From assembly GCA_001662425.1 (NCBI GenBank), contig BDDC01000515.1, positions 2,384-53,345 of the forward strand: a stretch of 50,962 bases of DNA. The letters run 5' to 3'. The notes under the pieces were generated by a model. The model made no database searches and was not told the DNA's origin. It saw nothing but the letters and a program-made list of their open reading frames with translations. The translations under genes were made by a program, and so were the position numbers. Below, piece after piece: positions 22,401 through 32,300 of this stretch. How positions within the stretch are numbered: the stretch's first letter is position 1; each line of letters starts with the position of its first letter. The DNA is from Chlamydomonas sphaeroides (taxonomy: Eukaryota; Chlorophyta; Chlorophyceae; Chlamydomonadales; Chlamydomonadaceae).

Positions 22401-23803
22401 GCCGCGCCGCACGGGGGCTCACAGCCGACAGGAGAGAGGCCCGCAACGTGCGCGGCGCAGTGGCACGGCCGTCGGGCGGCGCGCACCTACGACACACGCT
22501 GCTGCCCCACAAACCCGTGGCCGCAGGGCCAAGCGCTACCTGGTCGTCACGCTGGCGGGGCCTCCCGGCGAGGGCGAGCAGCAGCGGCTGACGGTCGGCT
22601 CCACCTGCGCCAATCGGCTGCGCGCCTACCACGGCCTGCTGCACATCAAGGTGGCGGCGCATGGGGGGGCTGGGGGGCTGCTGGGCGTGACCCGGGAAAG
22701 GAACGCGCGCGCCACGGCGCTGCGCCCCCCCACGGGTGAACGCGCCGTGGCGCGCGCGTTCCTTTCGCGGGCCCCGCTCCGCTGCCGTGCCGCTCAGCTG
22801 CTGCCGCACCGCTTCCTCTGCTTGCCGCCCCCCACCACCACCGCCGCAGCGCCGCGTGCGCGCCGGCGTGTGCCAGCTGCTGCGCGAGCTGCTGCGCGCC
22901 AAGCTGCAGGCGGCGGCCCCCACGACCAGGTGCGGTGCGCTGCTGGAGGCGGGCCGCGTGCTGCCGGGTCCCGGCTACCTTGCAGGCAGTGCCCCACTGC
23001 CCGCAACACCCCAGTGTCCGTCATCCACCCATGCGGACCTGCCAGCCCGCGCGCCACTCGCCTCGAACGCCTGCTCCCCCACCCCCAGGCCGCCCTACTG
23101 GGAGCTGCCCGGCGGCGTGCGCGCGGCGGCGCTGGCGGCGGTGCTGCAGGCCGACCCTGGCCGCAACCCCTTTGCCGACTGGCTGCAGCCGCAGCTGCGC
23201 CGCCTGCACCACCGCCTGGAGCAGGTGCTAGGGGCGGCCACCCGCATGGTGACGCCCAAGGAAGAGCTGGCTCGGCTAGCGCAGGTGGGTCCGGTGCGTG
23301 CTGGGCCCTGGCCTGGGGGCCCTGTGGGCCACTCGCACGCCACTCCTAGCCCCTTGGGGCCCCTGCCCCGCCCCCCGACCCGGACGGCCCTGCGCTGCCC
23401 TGGCCAGGTGGGGGATGCGGCGGCGAAGGTGGCCCAGGACACCGGGGCCGAGCCCACCATCGCCGGCGTGCCCGCCGCCGGCACGGGCGTGCCGCGGGTT
23501 CCGGTCGACCTCCGCGGAACACGGGCGGGCGCAGGGCCGGGGCCGGGCGTGCCTCCCTGCGCGCTGCTGGCGCTGCTGGGGAAGAGGCCGGGCCTGGCGC
23601 CGGGCTGGCGGCCGCGGCGGGGCCAGGCGGGGGCCGCCGCGCGGAGGCCGGCGCCCGAGGCGACGGATGGCCGGCGGCCGCCGTGGGAGTACCCCGGCAA
23701 CGAGTGCAGCTACTGCGGGCAGCTGGGCCACTGGGTGAGGAAGTGCCCCGCGCTGCAGCGGAAGGAGGAGCGGGAGGGCAAGCGGCCGCGGCGAGACAAG
23801 TAG
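19459..23803 (+). CDS. DUF4211-type protein with C-terminal CCHC zinc knuckle, paralogue 2
   Basis: Eleven exons: 19459-20756, 21156-21310, 21419-21669, 21806-21888, 21998-22027, 22125-22166, 22255-22335, 22527-22650, 22850-22929, 23089-23284 and 23408-23803, giving 911 residues in phase. Exon 1 encodes a poorly conserved Ala/Pro/Gly-rich region beginning MEESASQDVCANVDVDAIVE. Exon 3 has a long Asp/Glu run ending in DGFIDDTAEGG. Next come VCDLLGLQLAAD (compare LCELLGLQVGDD in paralogue 1), VWKPAVRG, RHPLLHLSGGSNEGGHCDAC (Cys640, Cys643), and TCANRLRAYHGLLHIK. This order fits DUF4211. The C-terminus carries CSYCGQLGHWVRKC (C880, C883, H888, C893). It shares exon lengths of 83 and 30 nt and a similar last exon with paralogue 1, so the two arose by duplication. 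Probably nuclear; biochemical role unknown. Confidence 0.75.
20797..21090. repeat. 29-bp minisatellite in the first intron of paralogue 2
   Basis: About ten copies of a 29-bp unit beginning GTGTGGAGGCACCCGCACGG, with GTGTGG/GTGTTG and CTGCCG/CTGCTG variants. It lies in the intron 20757-21155. Because 29 is not a multiple of three, the frame shifts with each unit, yet long stretches stay free of stops on both strands. Confidence 0.9.
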
Positions 23804-24472
23804 GGCGGCTGCGGGGCACGCAAGGGGCGGGAGCCGCGGCTGCACGGGCGGCAGGGGACGTGCTGCGGCCCCGTTGCGGATGACGCCTGCGGTGTGCTAC
23901 TCGGCTGTGGCGCCTTGTATTGGGGTTCTGATCAACGACACGTGTGGAGCCCGTCCAGTGTGCGTAGGCATCAGGCGCGATGTGAAGCCAGGCTGCAGGG
24001 CTGCAACGAGCAGGCGCTGGCGTGGTCCGTGATGTCTAACCGAGCAGGTGGCAAGACTGACTGACACAGGCTGCAGGGGTGCGGCCTCCGGGCAAGAGTG
24101 GCGGCGAGCATTGGAGCAATGTCTCGCCTCGGACGCAGAAGGACAAGGGCGTGAACGGCTGTCGGCAGGCCATGACGAGTGGTCCTGTGTTCGGGGGGCG
24201 CAATCGGGGGGCTGGCGGACGAGGTTCGTGTGCGACCGGCGGTTGGTTGCTTCCAGAACCCTATTGCTCAAACTTGTTGTTGGGTACTATGCAATCATCT
24301 GATGAATTCGGGTCAATTCAACCGTGCAGCTCGTCACGCTTCGGCCTGCGCATTGCCATGCCCGACTGACGCTTCCGCGTACCCCGCGCACAGCTCGCGC
24401 TGTCAACGAGAGCTGTTTTAGGGCCTAGCGTGGCATAGCGAACGCGCGGCGCCGAGCAAACTTCAACACACC
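23804..24472. promoter_or_regulatory. Spacer between zinc-knuckle paralogues 2 and 3
   Basis: 669 bp, lower in GC than the flanking genes. It should hold the 3' UTR of paralogue 2 and promoter of paralogue 3. No conserved open frame or recognisable element is visible. Confidence 0.4.
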
Positions 24473-26557
24473 ATGGCCACGCTGCCGCGACGCAAGAGCA
24501 CCCAGGTCGTCGCAGACGATGACGACGAGCAGGAGACGAACCTAGCTTCCAGAAGGAAGCGACTTCGGCAGGGCCCTCCGGCAGAGGCCTCTCCGCCGCC
24601 CGCCAGCCCCCCACAGCACGCCCCCGGCCCCACGCCCTTCTCGCCGCCGCAGCCGCCTGCCACCGCAGCAGCAGTAATCACGTCCGCGGCAGCCCCTGCG
24701 CCCGAAGAGCAGACTTCGCTGCTGCCTCCAGACTCCAGCCTGGCGCCGAGCAGCGCCCCCGCTGCAGCCCCCGCTGCAGCCCAACCGGGCGCCCAGGCAG
24801 CCGCAGCCGCACCAGAGGGCTTTGCCGCGGCTACGGCTGGCGCGGCGCCCCCACCCCAAATCAAGCAAGAGGCTGTGGAGGAGGAGGAGGAGGAGGACGA
24901 CGACGACGTGCCCCTGCGCCGGCCCGCTGTGGCCCCGCAGACGAGCCCAGCTGCGTCCGGCGCAATGGGCGGCAGCGGTGCCAGCCATGAGGCTGCGGGG
25001 CAGGGCCCCCATGGGGGACCCAGCGCTGCAGCCCCCCACGTCAAGCAGGAAGTAGAGGAGGAGGAGGAGGAGGGCGACGATGACGACACACTGGTGGGCG
25101 ACTTGGCGAAGCGCAGCCTGCAGGCGCAGGCTGCTGCTGGCCGCAGCCGCGGCGCCCCGCCACGGCGCTCGGCCAAGCGGCGGCTGGCGGTGCAGCCACG
25201 TGCAGCCGCTGCGGCCGCAGCTGCTCTGGCGGTGCGCAGCGGCAGGCCATTGCAACGGAGCGGGCGCGCGACGCGGAGGGGCCAGGAGGAAGACGGAGTT
25301 GAACGCGCGCCGCGGAGGTCTGGCAGGGGGCCGCGGCGGGCGGAGGCGCGGCCGCGATCCCCAGCGCCGCGGTACAACACGCGCGCTGCCACTCAGCAGC
25401 GCCGCTGCAGCGGTATCCGGGGCGAGCCTGCCGGCGGGCGCAGGGCTCGGAGCGGCGACGCCAGCGACACTGCCAGCAGCAGCAGCGGCGGTAGCGGCGG
25501 CGGTAGCGGCGAGGGCGAGGAGGGCGGCCTCTGCACCGACAGCAGCGAGGAGGGCGGCTCTGAAGCCAGCAGCGCCGATGGCTACGAGCTGGACGGCTTT
25601 GTGGTTCCCAGCCAGCCTACCCACAAGAAGCGGGGCAGGGAGGCGGAGGCGGAGCAGGCCGCCAAACACCGGCGGCTTGGCGAGGCCGTCAACAAAGACA
25701 GGCGCGCCGGCGAGGGTGAGAGCATCGAGGGCGGCACGGAGGAGGCAATCAGTGGAGAGGCCAGCGAGCAGCAGCCCAGCAGGTGTGTGCAGGGCGCTGG
25801 CGGCCGGGCTGATGGGCGCAGGCGGCAGCAGCGCGGCAGGGCAGCAGGCGGAGGCAGGCGCGCTGGCGGGGATGCGCGGGAACATGGCGGCGGCAGGCAG
25901 CGGCGCCACAGGGAGCGGCAGGCGGAGGAGGGTCGTGACCCTGACGAGTACGACCTGGAGGACAGCTTCATCAACGACGACGAGGAGGAGGAGGAGGGGG
26001 AGGAGGAGGAGGGGAAGGAGGTGGGGGGCGAGAGCGGGGAGGGCCAGGGCGAGGAAGGGGGAGAGGAAGCAGATGGCGGCGGGGCTGAGGGGGAGGAGGG
26101 CAGCAAGGGTTTAGGCAGCGGCGGCCGGGGCCACACCGGCCGGGGCAGCGTGGAGACGGCCATCGAGACTTGCACCAGGCTGGCGGCTGTCGCCATGGCT
26201 GCAGCCCAGACCAGCGCAGCCGCGGCCGCAAGGGCAGACGCGGCCGCGGCGGCGGTCCAGCAGGCGGAGCAGCAGGTGGAGCTGCTCGCGCAGCAGCAGG
26301 AGCAGCGGCGGCGGCAGGAGCAGGAGGCTTCCTCGGCGTCGGCGGCCAGGGCGCCGCAGCTGGAGGGGCCGAAACATGTGGCGGCGGCGCTGCCGCAGCT
26401 GGAGCCGCAAGAGGGCCCCTACGACCGTTGCTACTACTGCCAGGGGCTGGGCCACTGGTCCAGCGCCTGCCCCAACAAGAGGCAGCGGCGGGACGAGTGC
26501 TATGCGTGCGGCCAGCTCGGGCACTGGGCCGTGGACTGCCCCAACCGGCGCAGGTAG
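24473..26557 (+). CDS. Intronless acidic double zinc-knuckle protein, paralogue 3
   Basis: A single uninterrupted frame of 694 residues. It shares with its two upstream neighbours the EDDDDVPL acidic motif (DDDDVPL in paralogue 1), Arg/Ser basic patches, an acidic block reading YDLEDSFINDDEEEEE, and GHW-type CCHC knuckles. Here two knuckles stand in tandem at the C-terminus: CYYCQGLGHWSSAC (C653, C656, H661, C666) and CYACGQLGHWAVDC (C676, C679, H684, C689). The Cys/His DUF4211 region seen in the other two is missing, as are all introns. Two IKQE/VKQE motifs (Lys131, Lys191), each followed by Glu/Asp runs, look like SUMO-acceptor sites. A TGTAA at 26886-26890 may be its poly(A) signal. Function is not known; nucleic-acid binding is inferred from the knuckles. 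Confidence 0.75.
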   Translation: MATLPRRKSTQVVADDDDEQETNLASRRKRLRQGPPAEASPPPASPPQHAPGPTPFSPPQPPATAAAVITSAAAPAPEEQTSLLPPDSSLAPSSAPAAAPAAAQPGAQAAAAAPEGFAAATAGAAPPPQIKQEAVEEEEEEDDDDVPLRRPAVAPQTSPAASGAMGGSGASHEAAGQGPHGGPSAAAPHVKQEVEEEEEEGDDDDTLVGDLAKRSLQAQAAAGRSRGAPPRRSAKRRLAVQPRAAAAAAAALAVRSGRPLQRSGRATRRGQEEDGVERAPRRSGRGPRRAEARPRSPAPRYNTRAATQQRRCSGIRGEPAGGRRARSGDASDTASSSSGGSGGGSGEGEEGGLCTDSSEEGGSEASSADGYELDGFVVPSQPTHKKRGREAEAEQAAKHRRLGEAVNKDRRAGEGESIEGGTEEAISGEASEQQPSRCVQGAGGRADGRRRQQRGRAAGGGRRAGGDAREHGGGRQRRHRERQAEEGRDPDEYDLEDSFINDDEEEEEGEEEEGKEVGGESGEGQGEEGGEEADGGGAEGEEGSKGLGSGGRGHTGRGSVETAIETCTRLAAVAMAAAQTSAAAAARADAAAAAVQQAEQQVELLAQQQEQRRRQEQEASSASAARAPQLEGPKHVAAALPQLEPQEGPYDRCYYCQGLGHWSSACPNKRQRRDECYACGQLGHWAVDCPNRRR

Positions 26558-26872
26558 TGTCGTAGCGCAGGCGCTCTGGGCGGCCAGGCGGCAGGTGAAG
26601 TTGCATTAGCAGGCAGGCGTGCAGGGGCGAGGCGGGGCCGTTCTAGGTTGCTAGGGTGTTGCTGTGATGACATGCGGGGCATTGCTTGCTAGGTTCCTGG
26701 ATAACGTAAATGCAGGTAGGCCCGCGGTCAACTTTCCCCGAGCCCGTCTCCCTCGGATGGCCATGGCACTGGTACGGCATGCGCGATTGAAGCCAAGTGC
26801 TTGATGCTGAGACTGGACGTGTGCATTGAAGTTGCTGGCCATGGAACGAAGAGCAGGACACCGCTTGCTTGC

Positions 26873-26890
26873 TTACACGAGTTGCTGTAA
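26873..26890. terminator. Facing TGTAA poly(A) signals
   Basis: TTACA at 26873-26877 reads TGTAA on the minus strand, downstream of the DJ-1 gene. TGTAA at 26886-26890 on the plus strand lies downstream of paralogue 3. TGTAA is the common green-algal poly(A) signal. Pairing them with these genes is inference from position. Confidence 0.45.
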
Positions 26891-27096
26891 AGACGCATGC
26901 CATTGCGGCACAGCGTGCTTCCGGTGTGTGTTCGTTTTAAGCCCTCACGAAACACCCCAATCAGGTCGGGGCTGCCAGGGCCTCGCCGCCTCCAAGCCGC
27001 GACTCAGCGCTATGAACCTAACCAAGCCACAACTGTGCAACCCTTCCCGGCCGCCCAGCCCAGCACTTGCTGTGTGCCGCGTGGGGCACGCGCCCC

Positions 27097-29012
27097 TCAC
27101 ACATACCTGCGCAGGAAGGTAGGGGCAGAGCGAGGGGAGCGTCAACAGGGCACGAGCCGCACCTCACCTCCCTGCCCCCCATTGTGCCACACACGCGGCC
27201 CGTCCTGACCCCAATCCCGGCCTGATCCCTTGCTCCGCCTAACTCCTTACTCCGACCCCACCACGACCCCTTTTATCCTTCCCCGCGCCTTTGACCCTCC
27301 CTCCACATCCCTCCACCCTTTACCCTCCCTCCCCGTCTCACCCCCCTCCCCTTCCCCTTCCCACCAGTTGCTGCCCATGACCATGGGCCCCGCCACCAGC
27401 CGCGCCTTCTCCTCGCCGTACAGCTGCTTGACCAGCGAGAGCGCAAACTCAAAGGCGGTGCCCGGCCCCCGGCTGGTGGTGAGGTTGCCGTCCACCACCA
27501 CGCGGTCCACCACCTTGCTGCGGGAGGGGGAGAGATAGGAGGCGGAGCAGAGGGAGGCGGAGGGGAGAGGGAGACGAGGGGGCTGGGGAGTAGGCGGGCG
27601 AAGAACACGTCGACAGCGAGCGGTGGGCATGCAGGTTGCGGTGCCGGGCTGTAACCCCGGTGCCCGACGTGTGCTGCAGCTGGCCCGCACATCGCCGGGT
27701 CCGATAAGCGTCGCAACCTAGCCCTGATGCCCCCGTGTTGCTTCGCGCCCTGCCTAGCCCGCGCCTGGCCCACCGACCCCACGCACGTGGCCCCACCTCT
27801 GGTCTTTGAGGCCGTCGGAGAAGGCCGGGTGCGCGGTGGCCTTGCGCCCCTCCAGCAGCCCCTTGGCCTGCAGGAACACGTAAGGCGTGGCGCATATGGC
27901 CGCCACCTTGCGGCCGGAGGCTGGGGAGGGGAGGGGCGCGATTGAGCAAGAGTCAATGAGGGAGAGGGGCAAGGCAGGGCGCCTGGCACAGCGGCGAGCG
28001 GCCGTACGCCTCGGGCAGCAGCTGGCGGCCCTGGCACATGGCCCTGCCCCCCTCCCCTGCCGCCCGCTCCCTTGTGGCCACGCACCCATCTGCTGTGAGA
28101 CCATGGACACCAGGGGCTCGCTGTCGCGCAGCCGCTCGGCGCCCGGCATGCCGCCCTGAGAGGGGGGGACAGGAAGGCGGGCGCGCACAGGAGGTACGGC
28201 AGAGGTGGGCCCCGTGCGCTACGGCAGGCGGCTCCTGCGGGGCGCGTGGTGCGCCACGGCCAGGGCCAGGGCAGGGCAGGGCAGGCCAGGGCAGGGCAGG
28301 AGCACAGTGCTGATGCAGGTGCTGCCGGGGTTTGCAGCAAACCCCACCGGGCATGCGATTAGGTCGTATGTATCGCTGGTGCACTCGGCTAGGAGTTTGT
28401 CGGCGACCAGCTTGACCTTGCGGCTGGGGGCGCACATGGGGGCCGGGCGCGGGGCCAGAAACAGCGTGTTGGCCGTTGGTCGTTGGCACTTGCTCAAGCC
28501 AGCGGCCGCGCTGATCGCGGGTTTGAGGGACGTGTCGATGCCCGAAACTCGAGGCTGTCGCGGCGGGTGAGGCGTGCCAGGGCCCCCTCCCACTCGCATG
28601 GGTGGGTGGACCGCCCCACCTGCACATGACCTGCATCCCGTCCTCCACCGACGCCACCGTAACCTTGGCGCCGGCTCTCCGGAATACGTCGATCATGATG
28701 ACTGCGGCGGTGGGACGGGCGTATGGGCGGGGCTAGGTTCGCCCCGCAACCGCAAGTGCGACAGCCCGGGCGACCAGTCGCCGGAAGCGATCGCTGCGGC
28801 TCACCGGCCTCCATCTCCTCGGTACCATGAGCCACAGGCACGAGGATTGTCTTCTCAGGGCCCTCGTCTTTGGCTGCAGCCATTGCCGAAACGTCGCGAC
28901 AGTGTCGCGGCCTTAGGGAACAAGGTGCGATGCGAGGCGCGAATGGTGCTACCGATCGAGTGTGGCTGGTCACGGAGCGGCCAGCTGCTGCTTGTGAACG
29001 TGCGATGAGCAT
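27097..29012 (-). CDS. DJ-1/PARK7 family protein
   Basis: Seven exons on the minus strand: 29012-28805, 28701-28620, 28423-28348, 28155-28086, 27920-27797, 27517-27365 and 27106-27097, in phase. From the Met at 28883 the product is 197 residues, close to the family's usual 190. From the Met at 29012 it is 240, with a Ser/Arg/Ala-rich extension that could be an organelle transit peptide. Numbered from 28883, the family residues are present: Glu25 in HGTEEMEAV, GGMPGAERLRDS, and the nucleophile-elbow Cys112 in VAAICATPYVFLQAKG, followed by ATAHPAF. DJ-1 proteins protect against oxidative and glyoxal stress; the exact reaction is debated. The last coding exon has only 10 nt (Trp-Tyr-Val-stop) and is the least certain part. 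The gene is convergent with zinc-knuckle paralogue 3. Confidence 0.9.
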
Positions 29013-29303
29013 TTGCGACAGCGGTTGCAGGCGGCGGTCGCAGGAAGACCACGATCACTGTTCCTTATTCACTGCTGTCGGATTGTCTATGTTCTTGCTC
29101 GAGGCCCACATCCCGTGTGGGCAAGATGGAATACACACCCACATACCCGCGGCGCCTCCCGCGCACGAAGTCCAACACCTCAGCGAGTCACAAGCACCTG
29201 CCGTCGCAGCCTCCTGCCATACCCAGACACTGCATGACCGAAGGAGCCCGTCGTGAGACGCCTTCCGTGTGAAACGCTCACGAGCGGCCCCGCGCCCCCC
29301 GCA

Positions 29304-32300
29304 CTACCCCGGCACGCGCCCGCGCTTCTTGGCCGCCGCCGCCCAGCCCGGGAGAACGATGCTCTTGAGCGCGCTGCCGCGCTTGCGGGAGGGCGTGTAG
29401 ATGACGACCTCGTGCTGCTGGCCGCCGCGGCTCAGGAACTTCTGCGTCCAGGTGCCCTTGGCCGCGCCGGCTGGCGGCGGGTGCTGCTCGGCGCTGTCCT
29501 GGGGCGCCGCATACCTGCCAGGGCGGGTCACGCGGCAGCAGCAACGGGTCACACATCCAGGTGCCGTGGTACGATGGGCGCGTGTACAACGACTAGTATG
29601 CGGTGTTGTGCCTGGACTGCAATCCCTGGCTTGCCTGCCGCCGAGCCGATAGCCAGGCCTGCCGGGCCGGTAAGCCGCGGGCGCCGGCGACCAGGGCGGC
29701 TGCTGGATGGGCCTGCCGGCTGCGCGGTGCTGCCGCGCCCTGCCCTCGCCGCCCCCACCCGCGCTGCCTTCGCAGCTATAGCTAGGCGCCGCGCCCCAGC
29801 CGCCGCCGCCGCGGCTGCCGTAGCTGCCGCCGTCGCAGCTGCCGCGCGCACCGCGCTGCTGCTGCAGCCCAAACAGCCCCAGCTCCTCCGGAAAGACCCC
29901 GGCCGCGAGCCCCGGCTGCTGTAGCTCCGCCAGCTGCAGCTCCAGGTGCTGCAGCCGCTCCGCCGCTGCGGCCTCGGCCTGCCGCGCCGCCGCCGCCTCC
30001 ACGGTGGCCTTGACCGCCGTCTCGCGCATGCCCGCCAGCGCCGCCTTGACCCGCGCCACCTCCTCCAGCTGCTTCTGCGCCTCGCCCAGCCGCTCACCGC
30101 GCTTGAGGTAGCCCAGCTCCAACTGCCTGCAGGCTCGTTGAGGAGCAGCGGGCAGGTGGGGTTTGCCGTCTGGTGCACACGGCCAGGCAGGGCGAATGTA
30201 CAACATGACTAGCGGAGCAACGCTGTGCAGGATGTGGCCACGAGGACATAAGTCAGGCATGGCCTGGGCTGGTGCCGTGTGGTGAACCCTTGTCGCACCT
30301 GAAGCGGTCCGTGAGGATGCGTTCGTGGTGCTCCAGCCGCCGCACCGCCGCCTCCTCGCGCTGGCACTGCTCCCGCGCGCCCGCCTCGGCCTGCCGCGCC
30401 AGCGCCGTCGCGCGAATCGCCTCCTGCAGCAGCCGCTCGCACTCGGCCGCCCGCTCCTGCGCCGCCCGCAGGCCCGCCTCGCGCGTCGCCAGCTGCGCCT
30501 GCAGGCTGGCGGCCAGGCTGCTGGCGCTGGCCTGCAGCTCGCTGCAGCGCTGGTCCCGCTCCACCGCCATCTCAGCCAGCGCCGCCTCCAGCTGCTCCGC
30601 CCGGGCGGCGGCCATGGCGGCCACCGCCTCCCGGTCCTGCAGGTGCGCCTGCAGCGCCACCACGCGCTCGCGGCTGGCGCCGAGCGCGGCCACGGCGGCG
30701 GCCGCCGCTTCGCGGGCGGCGGCGGCCTCGGCGGCCGCCGCCTCAGCTTCCGGCGCACACCGCTGCAAGGCGGCCGCCTGCTGCTGCTGCTGCTGCTGCC
30801 GCGCGAGCTCGGCTGCGCGCTGCTGTGCCTCCGCCAGCTGCGCCTCCAGCCGCTGCACCGACTGCTGCCGCTCCATGAGGCTGGGGGTCCGGCAAGGCCA
30901 GCAACATCATCAGGCACGGCAAGCTTCGTGAGCCAGCCCGCCGTCCGAGCAACCGCGCTGCGACCCCTACGTGCCCAGCCCCTCAACCCCCCCCCCACGC
31001 CCCAGCCCACCTGCACCGCAGTTGGTCCAGCAGCCGCATCATGCCCCCGGACATCAGCGAGCCGGGCGCCTCCAGCTCCACAGCGCCCACCGCCAGGCCC
31101 AGCGGGCTAGGCAGCAGGCTTGCCGCGCTGGCGGCCGGCAGGCCCCGGTGGTCGGCCGACACGGAGCCGCTGCCCGCGGGCTGCGCGGCCCCGGCTCGGT
31201 GCTGGCCGCTGCCGGCGCTGCTGGGCGTGACCAGGTACCAGCACGGAGGCGACTCGTCGGCCGTGAAGCCGGCGACCAGGCTGGCGCCGAGGGGGCTGCC
31301 GCGGCCGACGAGGCTGCGGGGTACGGGAGTCGTGCAGCCGTCGGCGGCCGCGGCGCTGCCGCCGTCGTATGAGGCGGTGGCCACCGAGGGCAGCAGCTGT
31401 CTGGCGATGCCCTTGAGCTCTCCGTGCAGCCTGGCGGGGGTGGACGTCGGCGGCAGAGCACCTGGACCGACAAGAGATGAGCCGTGCGGGCGCCGCCGCA
31501 TGCCTTCCCCTGACAGCGCGCAAGCAACCCCTGCCTGCGGCCGTAGCGGGCTGCGGCCCCACCTGGCTACCAGCTGCTCGAAGCCCCGCAGCCGCTCGTC
31601 GCGCGCCGCCAGGTCGTCGATGAGCGCCGTGTTGAGCTCCAGCAGCGCAGAGGTCTGGCGGCACGGCGGGAGTGCGGTCCCGAGGGCGGGGCAAGGGCGT
31701 CGAGCTGCGGAATGAGCTTGTGCACAGGTGCATGTGTGTGGGGAGTGTGGGCTGCTTGGGCGGCGAGCGGTGGCACACGGGAGCTCCATCCTTTGGGGGC
31801 TCTCGCCACCAGCACGCACCTGCGTGCCGGCGTGCTCCGCCTCGGCCTCGGCGGCTTGCAGCTTGAGCCGCAGCTGCTGCTCGTTCTGCGGCCGGGCGGT
31901 GTTGGGATGGGGAAACATGTCGAGCTGGCCGCACTGCCCAGTACTTGCTACGCCCGAGCTGATCGTACCCCACGCCTGCATGTTCCACGCGCACGTCACT
32001 GGTAGCGCCTAGCCGCAAGCTGCGTTCGTGCGCCCTGGTGCCCTTACCTGCAGCCGCCTGGCCAGCTCGTCCTCCAGCTGCTCCACGTTCTCCGCCAGCA
32101 GCTGCTGCCGGCACAGCTCCTCCTGCAGCAGCGCAACCTGCTCCCGCAGCAGCGCCGCGGGCGAGCCCGTGCCGACGGGGAGGCCCGCAAGCCGCTGCGG
32201 CGGCGTGCCGATCGGCTGCAGGGACTCTGCGCCAGCAGCGGCGCCAGCGTGCTTGGGGCTCCACTCGCCCAGCCCAGCCGGCCGGCGCGTGATGTCCAGG

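Noticed and set aside
18961..26557. CCHC knuckles as retrotransposon Gag proteins
   Set aside because: There is no reverse transcriptase, integrase, protease or LTR nearby. Two of the three genes have ten introns and a DUF4211-like region, so they are host genes.
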